From JAKANM01 sp964356495 (lineage in GTDB: Bacteria > Patescibacteriota > Patescibacteriia > Magasanikbacterales > GWA2-37-8): a stretch of 31,200 nucleotides of DNA. The notes below the pieces were generated by a model. That model was not told the origin of the DNA. It did no database searches and worked only from the letters and a program-made list of their open reading frames with translations. A program made the position numbers and the translations under genes. Positions 19,919 through 28,401 of the stretch are shown piece by piece. The stretch's first letter is position 1. Each line of letters begins with the position of its first letter. Location: NCBI GenBank assembly GCA_964356495.1, contig CAYHHR010000008.1:1-31200 (forward strand), in the 5' to 3' direction.

Positions 19919-22083
19919 ATGACTCTAAACCCTCAAGACAAAATAACCCTCTACAAATCTCTCTTCATCGGCCGCACCGATGTATTTGCTCAACATTGGG
20001 TTTCCTGGGACGGACAAAAGAAGGGTTGGTTTCCGGTTCACACCGATCGCACCAATAGTGTCTATGCAAAGCTCACCGACAGCGCTCTCGAACAACATCT
20101 GCGAGGCGACAAGACAATTGGCATCTACCCGCTACTTACTAATAATACTTCGTGGTTTGTGGTAGCTGATTTTGACGGGGAACGTTGGAAGAAGGAAGTT
20201 GAGGCGATTGTTTTAATCGCTAAAGAATATGATTTGCCAACATATGTGGAGCGCTCACGCTCGGGAAACGGCGCCCATGTTTGGTGGTTTTTTGAAGCTC
20301 CCTATCCAGCGTTTAAGAGTCGTTCAATTTTTCTGCATTTCTTGTCGCTATCCAACAGCATTGATCCATTGGATGGTAGGCAATGTTTTGATCGTATTTT
20401 TCCCAATCAAGATTATTTGTCCGGCAAGGGTCTCGGCAACCTCATCGCCTTGCCACTTCAAGGTTCAGCTCGTAAAAATGACAACGCAGTGTTCCTTGAT
20501 TCAGAGCAGAATTTCACACCATTTATAGATCAGTGGTCGCTATTACAATCGGCGCAAAAAATACCAACCACCAAACTTGAGGAACTTTATACCAACTTTG
20601 TTGAGGAAAAGAAAACGAATAAATTGGCAGCTAAATACACTGGCACGGGTTTGCCTTTAACCATCGGCGCCTACATAATAATTCCTAAAGCATTCATGTT
20701 TAAGGAATTGGCTACTTTTCTCGGCGAGCACCTTAACTTTTTTAATATTGAATACGTCGTAAAACAACGAATGGGTCTGCCAACGTATGGCACGGAACGA
20801 TATTTTAAAACTATTGAAAAGGATGACGAGAATATTTTGCTCCCGCGCGGTTTCCTCGTTTCTCTGCTTCGTTTTCTGATTGAACAAGAAATTCCTTACC
20901 AGATTATTGACGATCGTTATAGTGGCAAGCCGACTGGATATAATTTTTCTTGTTCACTCTTTGATTATCAGGCCGCCGCAATTACTGCTTTCAAAAATAC
21001 CGACACTGGCATCTTAGTCGCTCCGCCCGGATCAGGTAAAACAATTATGGGTTTGGCCTTGGTAGCCGAGAAAAAACAGCCGACATTAATTTTGGTACAT
21101 CGCAAACAAATTGCCGATCAGTGGGTCGAACGCATTGAACATTTTTTGTGTATTCAGAAGAAAAAAATTGGGCAATTTGTAGGGGCTAAAAAGAAAACAC
21201 AACTACCAATAACAGTTGCCATGGTGCAAAGTTTGGCTCGACTTGATAATCTCGCTGACTTCGCTAATCAGTTTGGCACTGTTATTGTCGACGAGTGCCA
21301 CCACATGCCTGCAAAAATGTTTCGCCAAATTATCACTAAACTTAAGCCAACTTATTTATATGGTTTGACAGCTACACCAGATAGAAAACACAACGATGGT
21401 CGACTCATCTTCATTTATCTAGGTGATATTGTCCACGAAGTCAAAAATGTGCTGAATAAAAACGTAATTGATGATGGAACTGCCTTAAACACCCATCTTG
21501 CCACACTTTACAAAAAACCCACCGTCTCTATTATCACTAAAAGTACCGTACTTAATTTTCCTTTTAAAATTTCAGCTCGCAATTGTCAACCGGCTATAAA
21601 ATCATTGTGTTTTGATACTGCCCGTAACCAACAAATTATTGATGACATTGTACGAACAGCTCAATCGGGGGAAAAATGTTTGGTACTTTCTGAAAGAAAA
21701 GAGCATGTTGACCTCTTGGCAGAATATCTCAAACGAGATTTCGAAATTATTACTATGACTGGAGACTTGGCGATAAGAAAAAAAAAGAGAAAGAAAAACA
21801 AATCTTATCCGGGCATTTTCAAATTATTCTGGCGACGGGACAGCTGGTTGGCGAGGGTGTTCATTTTCCGCATCTCGATACTCTATTTCTCGTCTATCCA
21901 TTTTCGTTTGAAGGAAAACTTGCGCAATACGTTGGCCGGATGCTCCACAGTGATAGTTTGGCGAAAACAGTTTACGATTACCGCGACGAGTTGGTTCCTT
22001 ATTTTGAACGGATGTACAAACAGCGAAAAAAGTATTATGATAAACATTATCCAATATCTGCGCACGATCAAAATAATGCTTGA
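19919..22083 (+). CDS. TOTE-type primase-helicase (AEP primase + SF2 helicase) with -1 frameshift
   Basis: This two-domain nucleic-acid enzyme is typical of TOTE conflict systems. Residues 1-230 form an archaeo-eukaryotic primase domain, with the metal pair in VVADFDG (Asp84, Asp86) and the SGNGAHVW motif (115-122). From about residue 345 comes a superfamily 2 helicase: Walker A APPGSGKT (368-375), DECHH (458-462) and GLTATPDR. Motifs V-VI (LATGQLVGEGVHFPHLDTL and AQYVGRMLH) are encoded only in the -1 frame from 21787 to the TGA at 22081. Zero-frame reading instead runs on to 22093 in unrelated sequence. The switch sits at a nine-A run ending A-AAA-AAG (21781-21787), a dnaX-type slippery site, with GGAG at 21761. 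The start is ATG 19919. No fused nuclease is seen. RhuM follows 14 bases later. Confidence 0.85.
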
Positions 22084-22097
22084 ATTTTCATAAATGT

Positions 22098-23093
22098 ATG
22101 AAAGAAACTAGCCAAAAATCACAAGTAATTATTTATATTACTGAAGACGGACAGGCTAAACTCCAAGTAAAAATGGAAAATGAAACTGTTTGGCTTACTC
22201 AAGACGAAATGGCCACTCTTTTCGATAAATCAAAATCAACGATAAACGAGCATATACAGAATATTTATGATGAAAAAGAGCTTGTTTCAGTACAAACTAT
22301 GAGAAAATTCGGAAATTCCGAATTTTCTACTAAGCCTACAAATTATTATAATCTCGACATTATTATCTCCGTCGGCTATCGTGTTAAATCATTGCGCGGA
22401 ACACAATTTAGAATTTGGGCAACGCAGCGGCTTAAGGAATATATTACCAAAGGGTTTGCCTTAGATGATGAACGACTAAAGCAGGGTGATAATAAAGCGC
22501 GCTATTTTGAAGAACTGCTTCAACGGATTAGAGATATTCGGAGTAGTGAACGGAATTTTTATCAAAAAGTAACCGACATTTACGCCACAAGCATTGATTA
22601 TAAAAAGGACGACGAGCTGACGAAAGAATTTTTTGCGATTGTTCAAAACAAAATGCATTATGCTGTTCATGGACAAACGGCGGCAGAAATTGTGGCCACA
22701 AGAGCGGATAGCAATAAACCAATGATGGGGTTAACAAATTTTAAAGGTAAATATATTACCGCTCAGGACGTTAAAATAGCTAAAAATTACTTGTCCGAGA
22801 ATGAACTGAAACAACTTAATTTAATTGTTTCTCTCTATTTGGATTTTGCGGAGCTGCAAGCAACAAATGGTCGGCTGATGAAAATGGCTGACTGGATTGG
22901 TAAACTTGATGATTTTCTAAATTTAAGCGAGAAAAAACTTCTTACAAATGCTGGCAAAATAAGCGCCGAAGAGGCCGCGTTGGCAGCCAATGATGAATTT
23001 AAAAAATATAAGAAAGAGCAGGGCAAAAATCTTATTTCTGATTTTGATCAAGCAGTGCGGGGGTATTTAAAAAGTAAGAAGAAAAAGAAGTAG
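22098..23093 (+). CDS. RhuM family protein
   Basis: This 331-residue protein is of the RhuM (virulence protein) family, named from a Salmonella pathogenicity-island gene and widespread on mobile elements. Its biochemical function is not established. Typical blocks are ENETVWLTQDEMATLFDKSK, NYYNLDIIISVGYRVKSLRG and FRIWATQRLKEYITKGFALD. A long helical C-terminal region contains KMHYAVHGQTAAEIV, TNFKGKYITAQDVKIAKNYL and a Lys-rich end. Unlike the 6027-6989 protein, it has no Fic domain. The ATG at 22098 lies 14 bases after the frameshifted TOTE stop. Co-transcription suggests a joint conflict or regulatory role. Confidence 0.88.
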   Translation: MKETSQKSQVIIYITEDGQAKLQVKMENETVWLTQDEMATLFDKSKSTINEHIQNIYDEKELVSVQTMRKFGNSEFSTKPTNYYNLDIIISVGYRVKSLRGTQFRIWATQRLKEYITKGFALDDERLKQGDNKARYFEELLQRIRDIRSSERNFYQKVTDIYATSIDYKKDDELTKEFFAIVQNKMHYAVHGQTAAEIVATRADSNKPMMGLTNFKGKYITAQDVKIAKNYLSENELKQLNLIVSLYLDFAELQATNGRLMKMADWIGKLDDFLNLSEKKLLTNAGKISAEEAALAANDEFKKYKKEQGKNLISDFDQAVRGYLKSKKKKK

Positions 23094-23234
23094 TGCGTTA
23101 GCAGGTTCTAGAAGATCGAGATGGTCGCTAAACAAGCGAAATCGTTTCGGTCTTTTTTGTCCGTTTTTGCGAGACCAAAAGCAATAGTAACTTATCCTAA
23201 CATCGGGACTAATAAAGTCTCGCCAAAAAAAATT

Positions 23235-23263
23235 AAAAAAATCCGCCAAAAGCGGATTTTTTA
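23235..23263. terminator. intrinsic terminator after RhuM
   Basis: AAAAAATCCGC and GCGGATTTTTT form an 11-bp stem around a short CAAAA loop, with T-runs on both strands. Between 23094 and 23234 I see only a weak hairpin (CGAAA-TCG-TTTCG with a T-run near 23150). Confidence 0.8.
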
Positions 23264-23316
23264 GATTATCGAGCAACCCTGACGTGACTCGGTCATTCGA
23301 TAAGAAGAATAGTGTG

Positions 23317-23470
23317 CTCGCCGTCTCGGTCTAGAACCAAGATAGCTCAATCAGTGAGAGGGCTTTTGAGCGATTTCAAACTAAGAAAAATGATGGGAGT
23401 CGGTCGGGCAGGTAGTATAACTGAAATGAGACAAACGAGACAGGACTGACGAACTTTTGCGTGTCTCATT
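23317..23470 (+). repeat. conserved foldable element, copy B
   Basis: This is the second copy of the 19594-19803 element. The outer stem CTC-g-CCGTC (23317-23325)/GATGGGAG (23392-23399) is kept by a G-U pair and a one-base bulge. The hairpins GGT-CTAGA-ACC, CTC-AATCAGT-GAG and GCT-TTTG-AGC match copy A with base changes that preserve pairing. AAATGAGACA (23424-23433) faces TGTCTCATT (23462-23470), with the intervening part much shorter than in copy A. Both copies have the same orientation. Confidence 0.65.
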
Positions 23471-23486
23471 ATTAAGGTATTCGCAC

Positions 23487-23717
23487 TTAATAGACCCAAA
23501 CACCGATAGCGAGTAAAGAAAATCTAACAATGTAAAACGAGGCGAAATGCATAAGGTAAAACCAAATTTCATCGAACATGTTGATTCCCCAAATTTTGAA
23601 GGATACATAAAATATTACAGAATGAACGACAAAATATGAAAGACTGCCGATGAGGCGATTGGTTTCCGGGGAAAGTCCGTTTTCTGAACGATAATTTCTA
23701 TTCCATTTGCGATACAT
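23487..23717 (-). CDS. small two-helix membrane protein in the CBASS operon
   Basis: This 76-residue protein has a basic N-terminus (MYRKWNRNYRSENG) and two hydrophobic segments (about residues 24-43 and 50-73). No family is recognised. It is the last gene of the operon, 12 bases after the 4-TM gene, so it may be an accessory membrane component or immunity factor. This is inferred from position only. Confidence 0.6.
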   Translation of the reverse strand: MYRKWNRNYRSENGLSPETNRLIGSLSYFVVHSVIFYVSFKIWGINMFDEIWFYLMHFASFYIVRFSLLAIGVWVY

Positions 23718-23729
23718 TGTTTTAATTGA

Positions 23730-24578
23730 TTATGATTTTCGTTTATTCCAAAGATGTTCAACTCTATCGTGATATCGTTTGAAAAACCAGCTGGGAATAG
23801 GAAAACCTGAAACCACCTGACAGTTATATTCCGAAACCAATCGAAGAACTTTTGATTCTCCTAAACCTGACTCCTTACTGACAAGCTCTAAGCTGGCTTC
23901 AATTATTCTGATTTCATCAATCAGTCTTCCGAGCCGAATGGCCCAACTCAACAAATCCAACGAAAGTACTAATGGCAGGAGCAAATATACTGCATAAACG
24001 ATTTTCAGCGTCGCAGAGGCATTCACGATATCAGTGGATGTAAACGTAATTACACCCACAAAAAGAAGTGTGGATCCTGCTAAAGTAGCGGTAACAAATT
24101 TTCTTAAATAATAATATAGGTGGCGTGTCCAAAAAGCCGATTCGGCAGTCATTTCTAGCATTCGTTTGGCGCCAAGAATGACGTCAGTTTGGTAATATTT
24201 GTGGTCTGTTGTCCTTGCTTCCAATTTATTTAATAATTTTTCCCCAGCTAAAAGTCTCCATTCGCTAAATTGTGTTTCTGAAATTAACCAACCCAAAGAC
24301 TCTGACAATAGCGACTGTCTCCTCATTGTTTCTGCATTACCATAGGTCTCTTCAAATTTCAATTTAAGAATGTAGGATAATCCTAGCACAAAGAAACCAA
24401 TTATAGCGGCGAATACGTTACCTTTTTCACTAAGGTGTAGAAAAGTTACCAGCACCACCAATAAACCAGCGACTGTTTCTGTTATCATCGCCGAGTACCA
24501 GTAAGTAACTGCCCTATCAAACAGATAACCTGCCAGAACTCTTAATTCTTCACCTTGCTTTTTTACACTTTCATCCAT
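23730..24578 (-). CDS. SMODS-associated 4-TM effector-like membrane protein
   Basis: This 282-residue protein has four predicted membrane helices at about residues 29-49, 54-73, 161-181 and 192-213, arranged as two hairpins separated by a soluble helical middle region of about 85 residues. This matches the S-4TM effector type that accompanies CD-NTases in CBASS. There, the cyclic nucleotide signal is thought to open or assemble the membrane protein, killing or arresting the infected cell. It starts 4 bases after the CD-NTase stop on the same strand. The family call rests on topology and context; I see no diagnostic catalytic motif and would expect none. Confidence 0.72.
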   Translation of the reverse strand: MDESVKKQGEELRVLAGYLFDRAVTYWYSAMITETVAGLLVVLVTFLHLSEKGNVFAAIIGFFVLGLSYILKLKFEETYGNAETMRRQSLLSESLGWLISETQFSEWRLLAGEKLLNKLEARTTDHKYYQTDVILGAKRMLEMTAESAFWTRHLYYYLRKFVTATLAGSTLLFVGVITFTSTDIVNASATLKIVYAVYLLLPLVLSLDLLSWAIRLGRLIDEIRIIEASLELVSKESGLGESKVLRLVSEYNCQVVSGFPIPSWFFKRYHDRVEHLWNKRKS

Positions 24579-24582
24579 ATGT

Positions 24583-25575
24583 TTAGATTACAAATTTATC
24601 ACCCAAAACAGACTTCCAGGCTTTCAGCTTTCTTTCAGGGTTACCGAGACCGAGCATGCTTACTGTATTAATAAGACTGCTTGTTTCAGCTATCCTTTGT
24701 AGTGTTTTCTGGCGATTCTCTGGACTCAAGTACTGATCAATTGGATCACCGAGCTTGGTTGCGTCTGGACATGCGATAGCAAGATACTGGGTAACATTTT
24801 CGAAGAAAAAATTCAGCGCATCACCATAGTGTTGTATTTTGGTCGGAATGCCGCTGAACACATACCAGGATAGAGTTTCCAGATGATATGACTGTAGGCG
24901 TTCGGCATTATAATCGCGATTCCAGTGTTTTAACAATCGCACAAGACCAGAAAATTGGTTATTATGGTATTTTTGATAATTTTCCGAAATTTTTTCATCG
25001 ATCTTTGGATTGGTTTTTAACCAATAATCCTTGTCATTGCCAGCAGGAATGTAATAGAAGTCCTGCGATCCATCACTTGGGACAATATGAAAGCACGGGA
25101 CTACATCAATACCGAGTTTATATGAATCAAGCCAAACATTTACAGCCTGGCCATCCTCCTTGATTTTAGACATTGGATGGGATTCCATGAGCACGTCTCT
25201 AAATAACTCCAAAACTTTTTTTGAGCTTAGCAGTCCATTTTCACCAAAATGCTGTAAAATCGGATTTCCTTGTTCGCCACTACCTCGGACTTCAGCGTTT
25301 AGATACTGACCTTTGTCGAGCGGTATCAGGCCGGTTCCGTCCATCACCATCATCACATCTATGTCATTCAAAGGAAATATTTTTGTCCCGCGGGCGTAAG
25401 AACCACTCAAAAAATCACCATCTACAAAAAGAGGAAACGAACTGTCTCGCTCATTTCTGTTCACCAACAAATCCCTAATGTAGTTATGACTAATTGAGCC
25501 TTGCGAAATTTGTGCAGCACTGAGAGTCAGGTGGTTGTTTAATAATGTATTAAGAGCTGTGTGTACCTGAGGCAT
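24583..25575 (-). CDS. CD-NTase (cGAS/DncV-like, SMODS nucleotidyltransferase)
   Basis: This 330-residue cytoplasmic nucleotidyltransferase would make a cyclic oligonucleotide second messenger when phage is sensed. The catalytic elements are present: the glycine-serine loop LSGSYARGTKI (Gly58, Ser59), the metal-binding pair NDIDVMMV (Asp71, Asp73) and the third acidic residue in LGIDVVPCF (Asp157). The helical C-terminal part with FSGLVRLLKHWNRDYNAERL, QSYHLETLSW is typical of the OAS/CD-NTase fold. Its product cannot be told from sequence by eye. It sits between the DUF2188 gene (1-base gap) and the 4-TM gene. No ubiquitin-like Cap2/Cap3 or HORMA/TRIP13 genes are nearby, so this would be a minimal type I CBASS. 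Confidence 0.9.
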   Translation of the reverse strand: MPQVHTALNTLLNNHLTLSAAQISQGSISHNYIRDLLVNRNERDSSFPLFVDGDFLSGSYARGTKIFPLNDIDVMMVMDGTGLIPLDKGQYLNAEVRGSGEQGNPILQHFGENGLLSSKKVLELFRDVLMESHPMSKIKEDGQAVNVWLDSYKLGIDVVPCFHIVPSDGSQDFYYIPAGNDKDYWLKTNPKIDEKISENYQKYHNNQFSGLVRLLKHWNRDYNAERLQSYHLETLSWYVFSGIPTKIQHYGDALNFFFENVTQYLAIACPDATKLGDPIDQYLSPENRQKTLQRIAETSSLINTVSMLGLGNPERKLKAWKSVLGDKFVI

Positions 25576-25576
25576 A

Positions 25577-25819
25577 CTAGTATTTTTTATCCTTAATTGA
25601 CCTCGGATCGTTTCCCGGTTTTACCGTATCACTGTCTCTGATAGGGCCATTCGGACTGTGAATTCTTACTTCACCGCCGCCGCTGTTTGAAGAAAGTTCT
25701 TTGGCCGCTTTTTCGGCTTCCGCTTGCGTATCGAAGTAGCCAGCGACTCGATCTGCTTTTTCACGTTTAGCGACCCACTTGTCGACATCCTTGTTTTTCA
25801 TGACATGATAATTTGCCAT
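25577..25819 (-). CDS. DUF2188 domain protein
   Basis: This 80-residue protein has KWVAKREKADRVAGYFDTQA, EAEKAAKELSSNSGGGEVRI and HSPNGPIRDSDTV. The W-x-V-K-R-E, F-x-T-x-x-E-A and H-x-x-x-G-x-I-R-x-x-D-T signature belongs to DUF2188, a small domain of unknown function. It lies 4 bases after the regulator gene and 1 base before the CD-NTase, so it is translated with them. Whether it is part of the defence machinery or a passenger is unknown. Confidence 0.82.
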   Translation of the reverse strand: MANYHVMKNKDVDKWVAKREKADRVAGYFDTQAEAEKAAKELSSNSGGGEVRIHSPNGPIRDSDTVKPGNDPRSIKDKKY

Positions 25820-25823
25820 ATGG

Positions 25824-26504
25824 TTAAGATTTAGATGGCCGTTTCAAGACGGCAATAATTTTTCCATTAATTAAATAGTCACCCGAGTCGTCGGGGTGGA
25901 CATAGATAGGGGCTAGCTCTTCGGTCGATTCGGATTCTAATCTAATCTCATTGTTCATTTTATCAAAAAAATACTTTTTAATGTTCGCCACATTGTCAAT
26001 TACAGAAAGAACGAAATCGCCATTTCTTGGATTGCGGTAGGTACCATCGACAACAACAAAATCACCACTCTCAATATTTTTTCCGCCGACAATCGCCTTG
26101 TTCATGGAATTGCCATCGGCTTTAATAGCGAATAATCGTCTTTTTTTAACGGACATTACATTTGAGGGTAGAATTTTTTCAGAAACGCGCACATATCCAT
26201 CGATGGTTTCGTCAGCGAACACCGTGGCCAGACCACAGCTGGCGGCACCCACAATTGGTATGTCGATCCACATACCGTGCCGAACGGCGGTGTCATCCGC
26301 TACACTATTAACCTCAATTATTTCAAACCGTAAGTCCGTGCTCCTCCTTATTTTCAGATATCCCTTTTTGACCAACTGGTTAAGGTGATGCTTCACAATT
26401 TGCGGATGTTTTTCACCAAGCAAACCCCCAAGTTCACGTAGCCCAATCTTTCCGGGATTATTTGATCGAAAAATTTCCAAAAGCTTTTTTTGTAGGCTGT
26501 GCAT
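25824..26504 (-). CDS. LexA-like repressor (winged helix + S24 peptidase)
   Basis: This 226-residue transcription regulator heads the operon. Residues 1-62 form a winged helix (HPQIVKHHLNQLVKKGYLKI). From about residue 80 there is a LexA/UmuD-type S24 domain: IPIVGAASCGLATVFADE includes the probable self-cleavage site near Cys90-Gly91, then ADGNSM with catalytic Ser133, and NVANIKKYF with the Lys at 176 or 177. Proteins of this type repress DNA and are inactivated by RecA-stimulated self-cleavage on DNA damage. It probably controls its own operon and the divergent gene at 26634. It could instead be, or derive from, a prophage CI-like repressor, as phage genes lie beside it. Confidence 0.86.
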   Translation of the reverse strand: MHSLQKKLLEIFRSNNPGKIGLRELGGLLGEKHPQIVKHHLNQLVKKGYLKIRRSTDLRFEIIEVNSVADDTAVRHGMWIDIPIVGAASCGLATVFADETIDGYVRVSEKILPSNVMSVKKRRLFAIKADGNSMNKAIVGGKNIESGDFVVVDGTYRNPRNGDFVLSVIDNVANIKKYFFDKMNNEIRLESESTEELAPIYVHPDDSGDYLINGKIIAVLKRPSKS

Positions 26505-26548
26505 AAGTTATAAAGAGTGATTCAAGGGATTGGGTGAATAATGGCTTA

Positions 26549-26577
26549 ATTATAACGTAGTCCGGGTTTGCTGTCAA
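26549..26577 (-). promoter_or_regulatory. consensus promoter of the CBASS operon
   Basis: On the minus strand TTGACA (26572-26577) and TATAAT (26549-26554) have a 17-base spacer, a perfect match. A promoter this strong would need tight repression, fitting the LexA-like first gene. No clear dyad operator is visible. Confidence 0.85.
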
Positions 26578-26594
26578 GTAATATTATTTAGGAT

Positions 26595-26623
26595 TTGACA
26601 GGGTTGTCTATTTGATCTACAAT
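26595..26623 (+). promoter_or_regulatory. divergent promoter, leaderless transcript
   Basis: TTGACA (26595-26600) and TACAAT (26618-26623) are 17 bases apart. Transcription would start near 26630, at most a few bases before the ATG at 26634, so the mRNA is essentially leaderless. The two -35 boxes of the divergent pair are 17 bases apart. Confidence 0.75.
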
Positions 26624-26633
26624 ATCCAACATT

Positions 26634-26951
26634 ATGGATATACAACTAACAGACATACAAGTACATACCACCGAAGTTCGGAACCGACCGTCAATTTGGC
26701 GATTAGTGCAAAAATCGTTCAGGAACAAAAAACCAGGCCGCATATATTTCAGGAATTTTGAGTTTCAATCGGACGGAACGGTAAAATTTTATCTGGACAT
26801 TCCGAAGGATCTTCAAGAGCAACTAGAGAAAACTGGCGAAAAACTCCGCTTGGAGATTCCTGACAATTTACCCGTTTTCCCTGGCAAAGATACAATGGAA
26901 TTTTTAAATTCTAAACGATATAAAAAATTAGTCGAAGATGACAAAAATTAA
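26634..26951 (+). CDS. small hypothetical protein divergent from the CBASS operon
   Basis: This 105-residue soluble protein (MDIQLTDIQVHTTEV...) has a basic middle (KSFRNKKPGRIYFRNFEF) and an acidic, helical second half. No family is recognised. The ATG at 26634 is almost at the predicted transcript start. Its position, back to back with a LexA-like gene and ahead of phage genes, suggests an early prophage or regulatory function. This is inference only. Confidence 0.65.
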   Translation: MDIQLTDIQVHTTEVRNRPSIWRLVQKSFRNKKPGRIYFRNFEFQSDGTVKFYLDIPKDLQEQLEKTGEKLRLEIPDNLPVFPGKDTMEFLNSKRYKKLVEDDKN

Positions 26952-27037
26952 ACCAGTGAGTATCACTTATTTCGCTTTCAAGCGATAGGAGTTGGGAAAC
27001 CTAGTCAGTTCCCCATCAAAGAGGCTTTGCCTCGGTC

Positions 27038-27106
27038 GTGCCCATTTCGTAGTGGAAACAATGAAATTATTTCTTTGGTTTCCACTGCGAGGTGGGCACT
27101 TTTTAT
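27038..27106 (+). terminator. large two-part hairpin with T-run
   Basis: GTGCCCA (27038-27044)/TGGGCAC (27093-27099) encloses AGTGGAAAC (27051-27059)/GTTTCCACT (27078-27086), and TTTTTATTT follows. It can terminate the 26634 gene or act as an attenuator ahead of the methyltransferase gene 18 bases further on. A smaller GAGGC-TTT-GCCTC hairpin lies at 27021-27033. Confidence 0.75.
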
Positions 27107-27123
27107 TTCTAAGCATATACAAT

Positions 27124-28401
27124 ATGCCAACCAAACTTTCCTGGCACACAGAAAAACGCCACGTGTCAGCGCTCATCCCGAATGATAAGAATCCTCGGAT
27201 CATGAGCGAAAAACAAATTGAAGATCTCAAAAATAGTCTTCGCAAATTTAATTTAGTGGAGATCCCGGTGATCGACAGCGGGAATAAGGTGCTGGTCGGG
27301 CATCAAAGATTAATGGTGCTGAAACTGCTCGGCCGGGAGAATGAAATAATTGAAGTTAGAGTGCCGAACCGCAAACTGTCGAAACAAGAGTATGATCGGT
27401 ATCTTCTGACCAGTAATCGGGTTCATGGTGACTGGGATTGGGAAAAATTAGCGGCTAATTTTGAGATAGATATACTGCTCGATACCGGATTTGATGAAAT
27501 GGACCTGACCAATATTTTCGACGACGCCCTTGAAACCGAGGATGATAATTTCGATGTCGAAAAAGAGCTGGCTAAAATAAAAAAGCCGGTTACGAAAACT
27601 GGAGAGATGTTTCGGCTCGGCCAGCACTATCTAATTTGCGGCGACTCGACCGATCCGGCGGTTGTCACTCGATTAATGAATAAACGGCTGGTCAATATGA
27701 TTTACGCTGATCCGCCATTCAATATAGGACTCGATTACAACAAGGGCATGGGAACCAACGGTAAATACGGCGGCACGACCAATGATAAAAAAAGTGAACC
27801 GGAGTATAAACAATTTTTGAAGCAGACATTAACGAATGGGCTGTTGGTGTCGGAAAAGGATTGTCATTGCTTTTTCTACTGCGACGAAAGATACATCGGC
27901 CTTCTGCAATCCATCTATGGTGAACTCGGACTAGTTAATCGCCGAGTTTGCCTCTGGCTAAAAAATAACCAGAGTCCCACTCCCCAGGTTGCCTTCAACA
28001 AAGTCTACGAACCATGCGTCTATTCAACGCGAGGCACTCCATATCTTTCACCAAGAATATTGAATTTCAACGAAGTCCTTAATAAAGAAATCGGCTCTGG
28101 CAACAAATTAATCGATGACGTTCTGGATACGTTTAATATTTGGCTGGCCAAAAGATTGCCAGGAGCTAATTACGAACATCCTACCGAGAAGCCGCCGACT
28201 CTCCATGAAAAAGCTCTGCGACGCTGTACCAAGCCGGGCGACATCGTACTGGATCTATTCGGCGGTTCGGGCAGTACCCTTATTGCCTGCGAGCAACTAA
28301 AGCGCCATTCCTTCCTAGTCGAGAAGGAACCAATATTTTGTGATTTAATTATTAGAAGATATGAGCAACTTACAAAAAACAAAGCCAAAAAAATTAATTA
28401 A
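27124..28401 (+). CDS. phage-type ParB-like nuclease domain / DNA methyltransferase fusion
   Basis: This 425-residue protein joins a ParB/Srx-like N-terminal domain (about residues 10-95, with ALIPNDKNPRIMSEKQIEDL and VLVGHQRLMVLKLLG) to an amino-methyltransferase domain. The catalytic motif IV DPPF is at residues 196-199. The AdoMet-binding motif DLFGGSGST is near residue 377, so motif IV precedes motif I (beta-class order). Such fusions are common in phages and methylate adenine or cytosine amino groups, perhaps to evade host restriction. The ATG at 27124 (MPTKLSWHTEK) is preferred to the upstream TTG at 26992, which would read through the hairpin. Its end overlaps the next methyltransferase gene by about 40 bases. 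Confidence 0.88.
   Translation: MPTKLSWHTEKRHVSALIPNDKNPRIMSEKQIEDLKNSLRKFNLVEIPVIDSGNKVLVGHQRLMVLKLLGRENEIIEVRVPNRKLSKQEYDRYLLTSNRVHGDWDWEKLAANFEIDILLDTGFDEMDLTNIFDDALETEDDNFDVEKELAKIKKPVTKTGEMFRLGQHYLICGDSTDPAVVTRLMNKRLVNMIYADPPFNIGLDYNKGMGTNGKYGGTTNDKKSEPEYKQFLKQTLTNGLLVSEKDCHCFFYCDERYIGLLQSIYGELGLVNRRVCLWLKNNQSPTPQVAFNKVYEPCVYSTRGTPYLSPRILNFNEVLNKEIGSGNKLIDDVLDTFNIWLAKRLPGANYEHPTEKPPTLHEKALRRCTKPGDIVLDLFGGSGSTLIACEQLKRHSFLVEKEPIFCDLIIRRYEQLTKNKAKKIN

Noticed and set aside
24888..25478. Plus-strand frames inside the CD-NTase gene
   Set aside because: They are shadows; the minus-strand protein carries all catalytic motifs.
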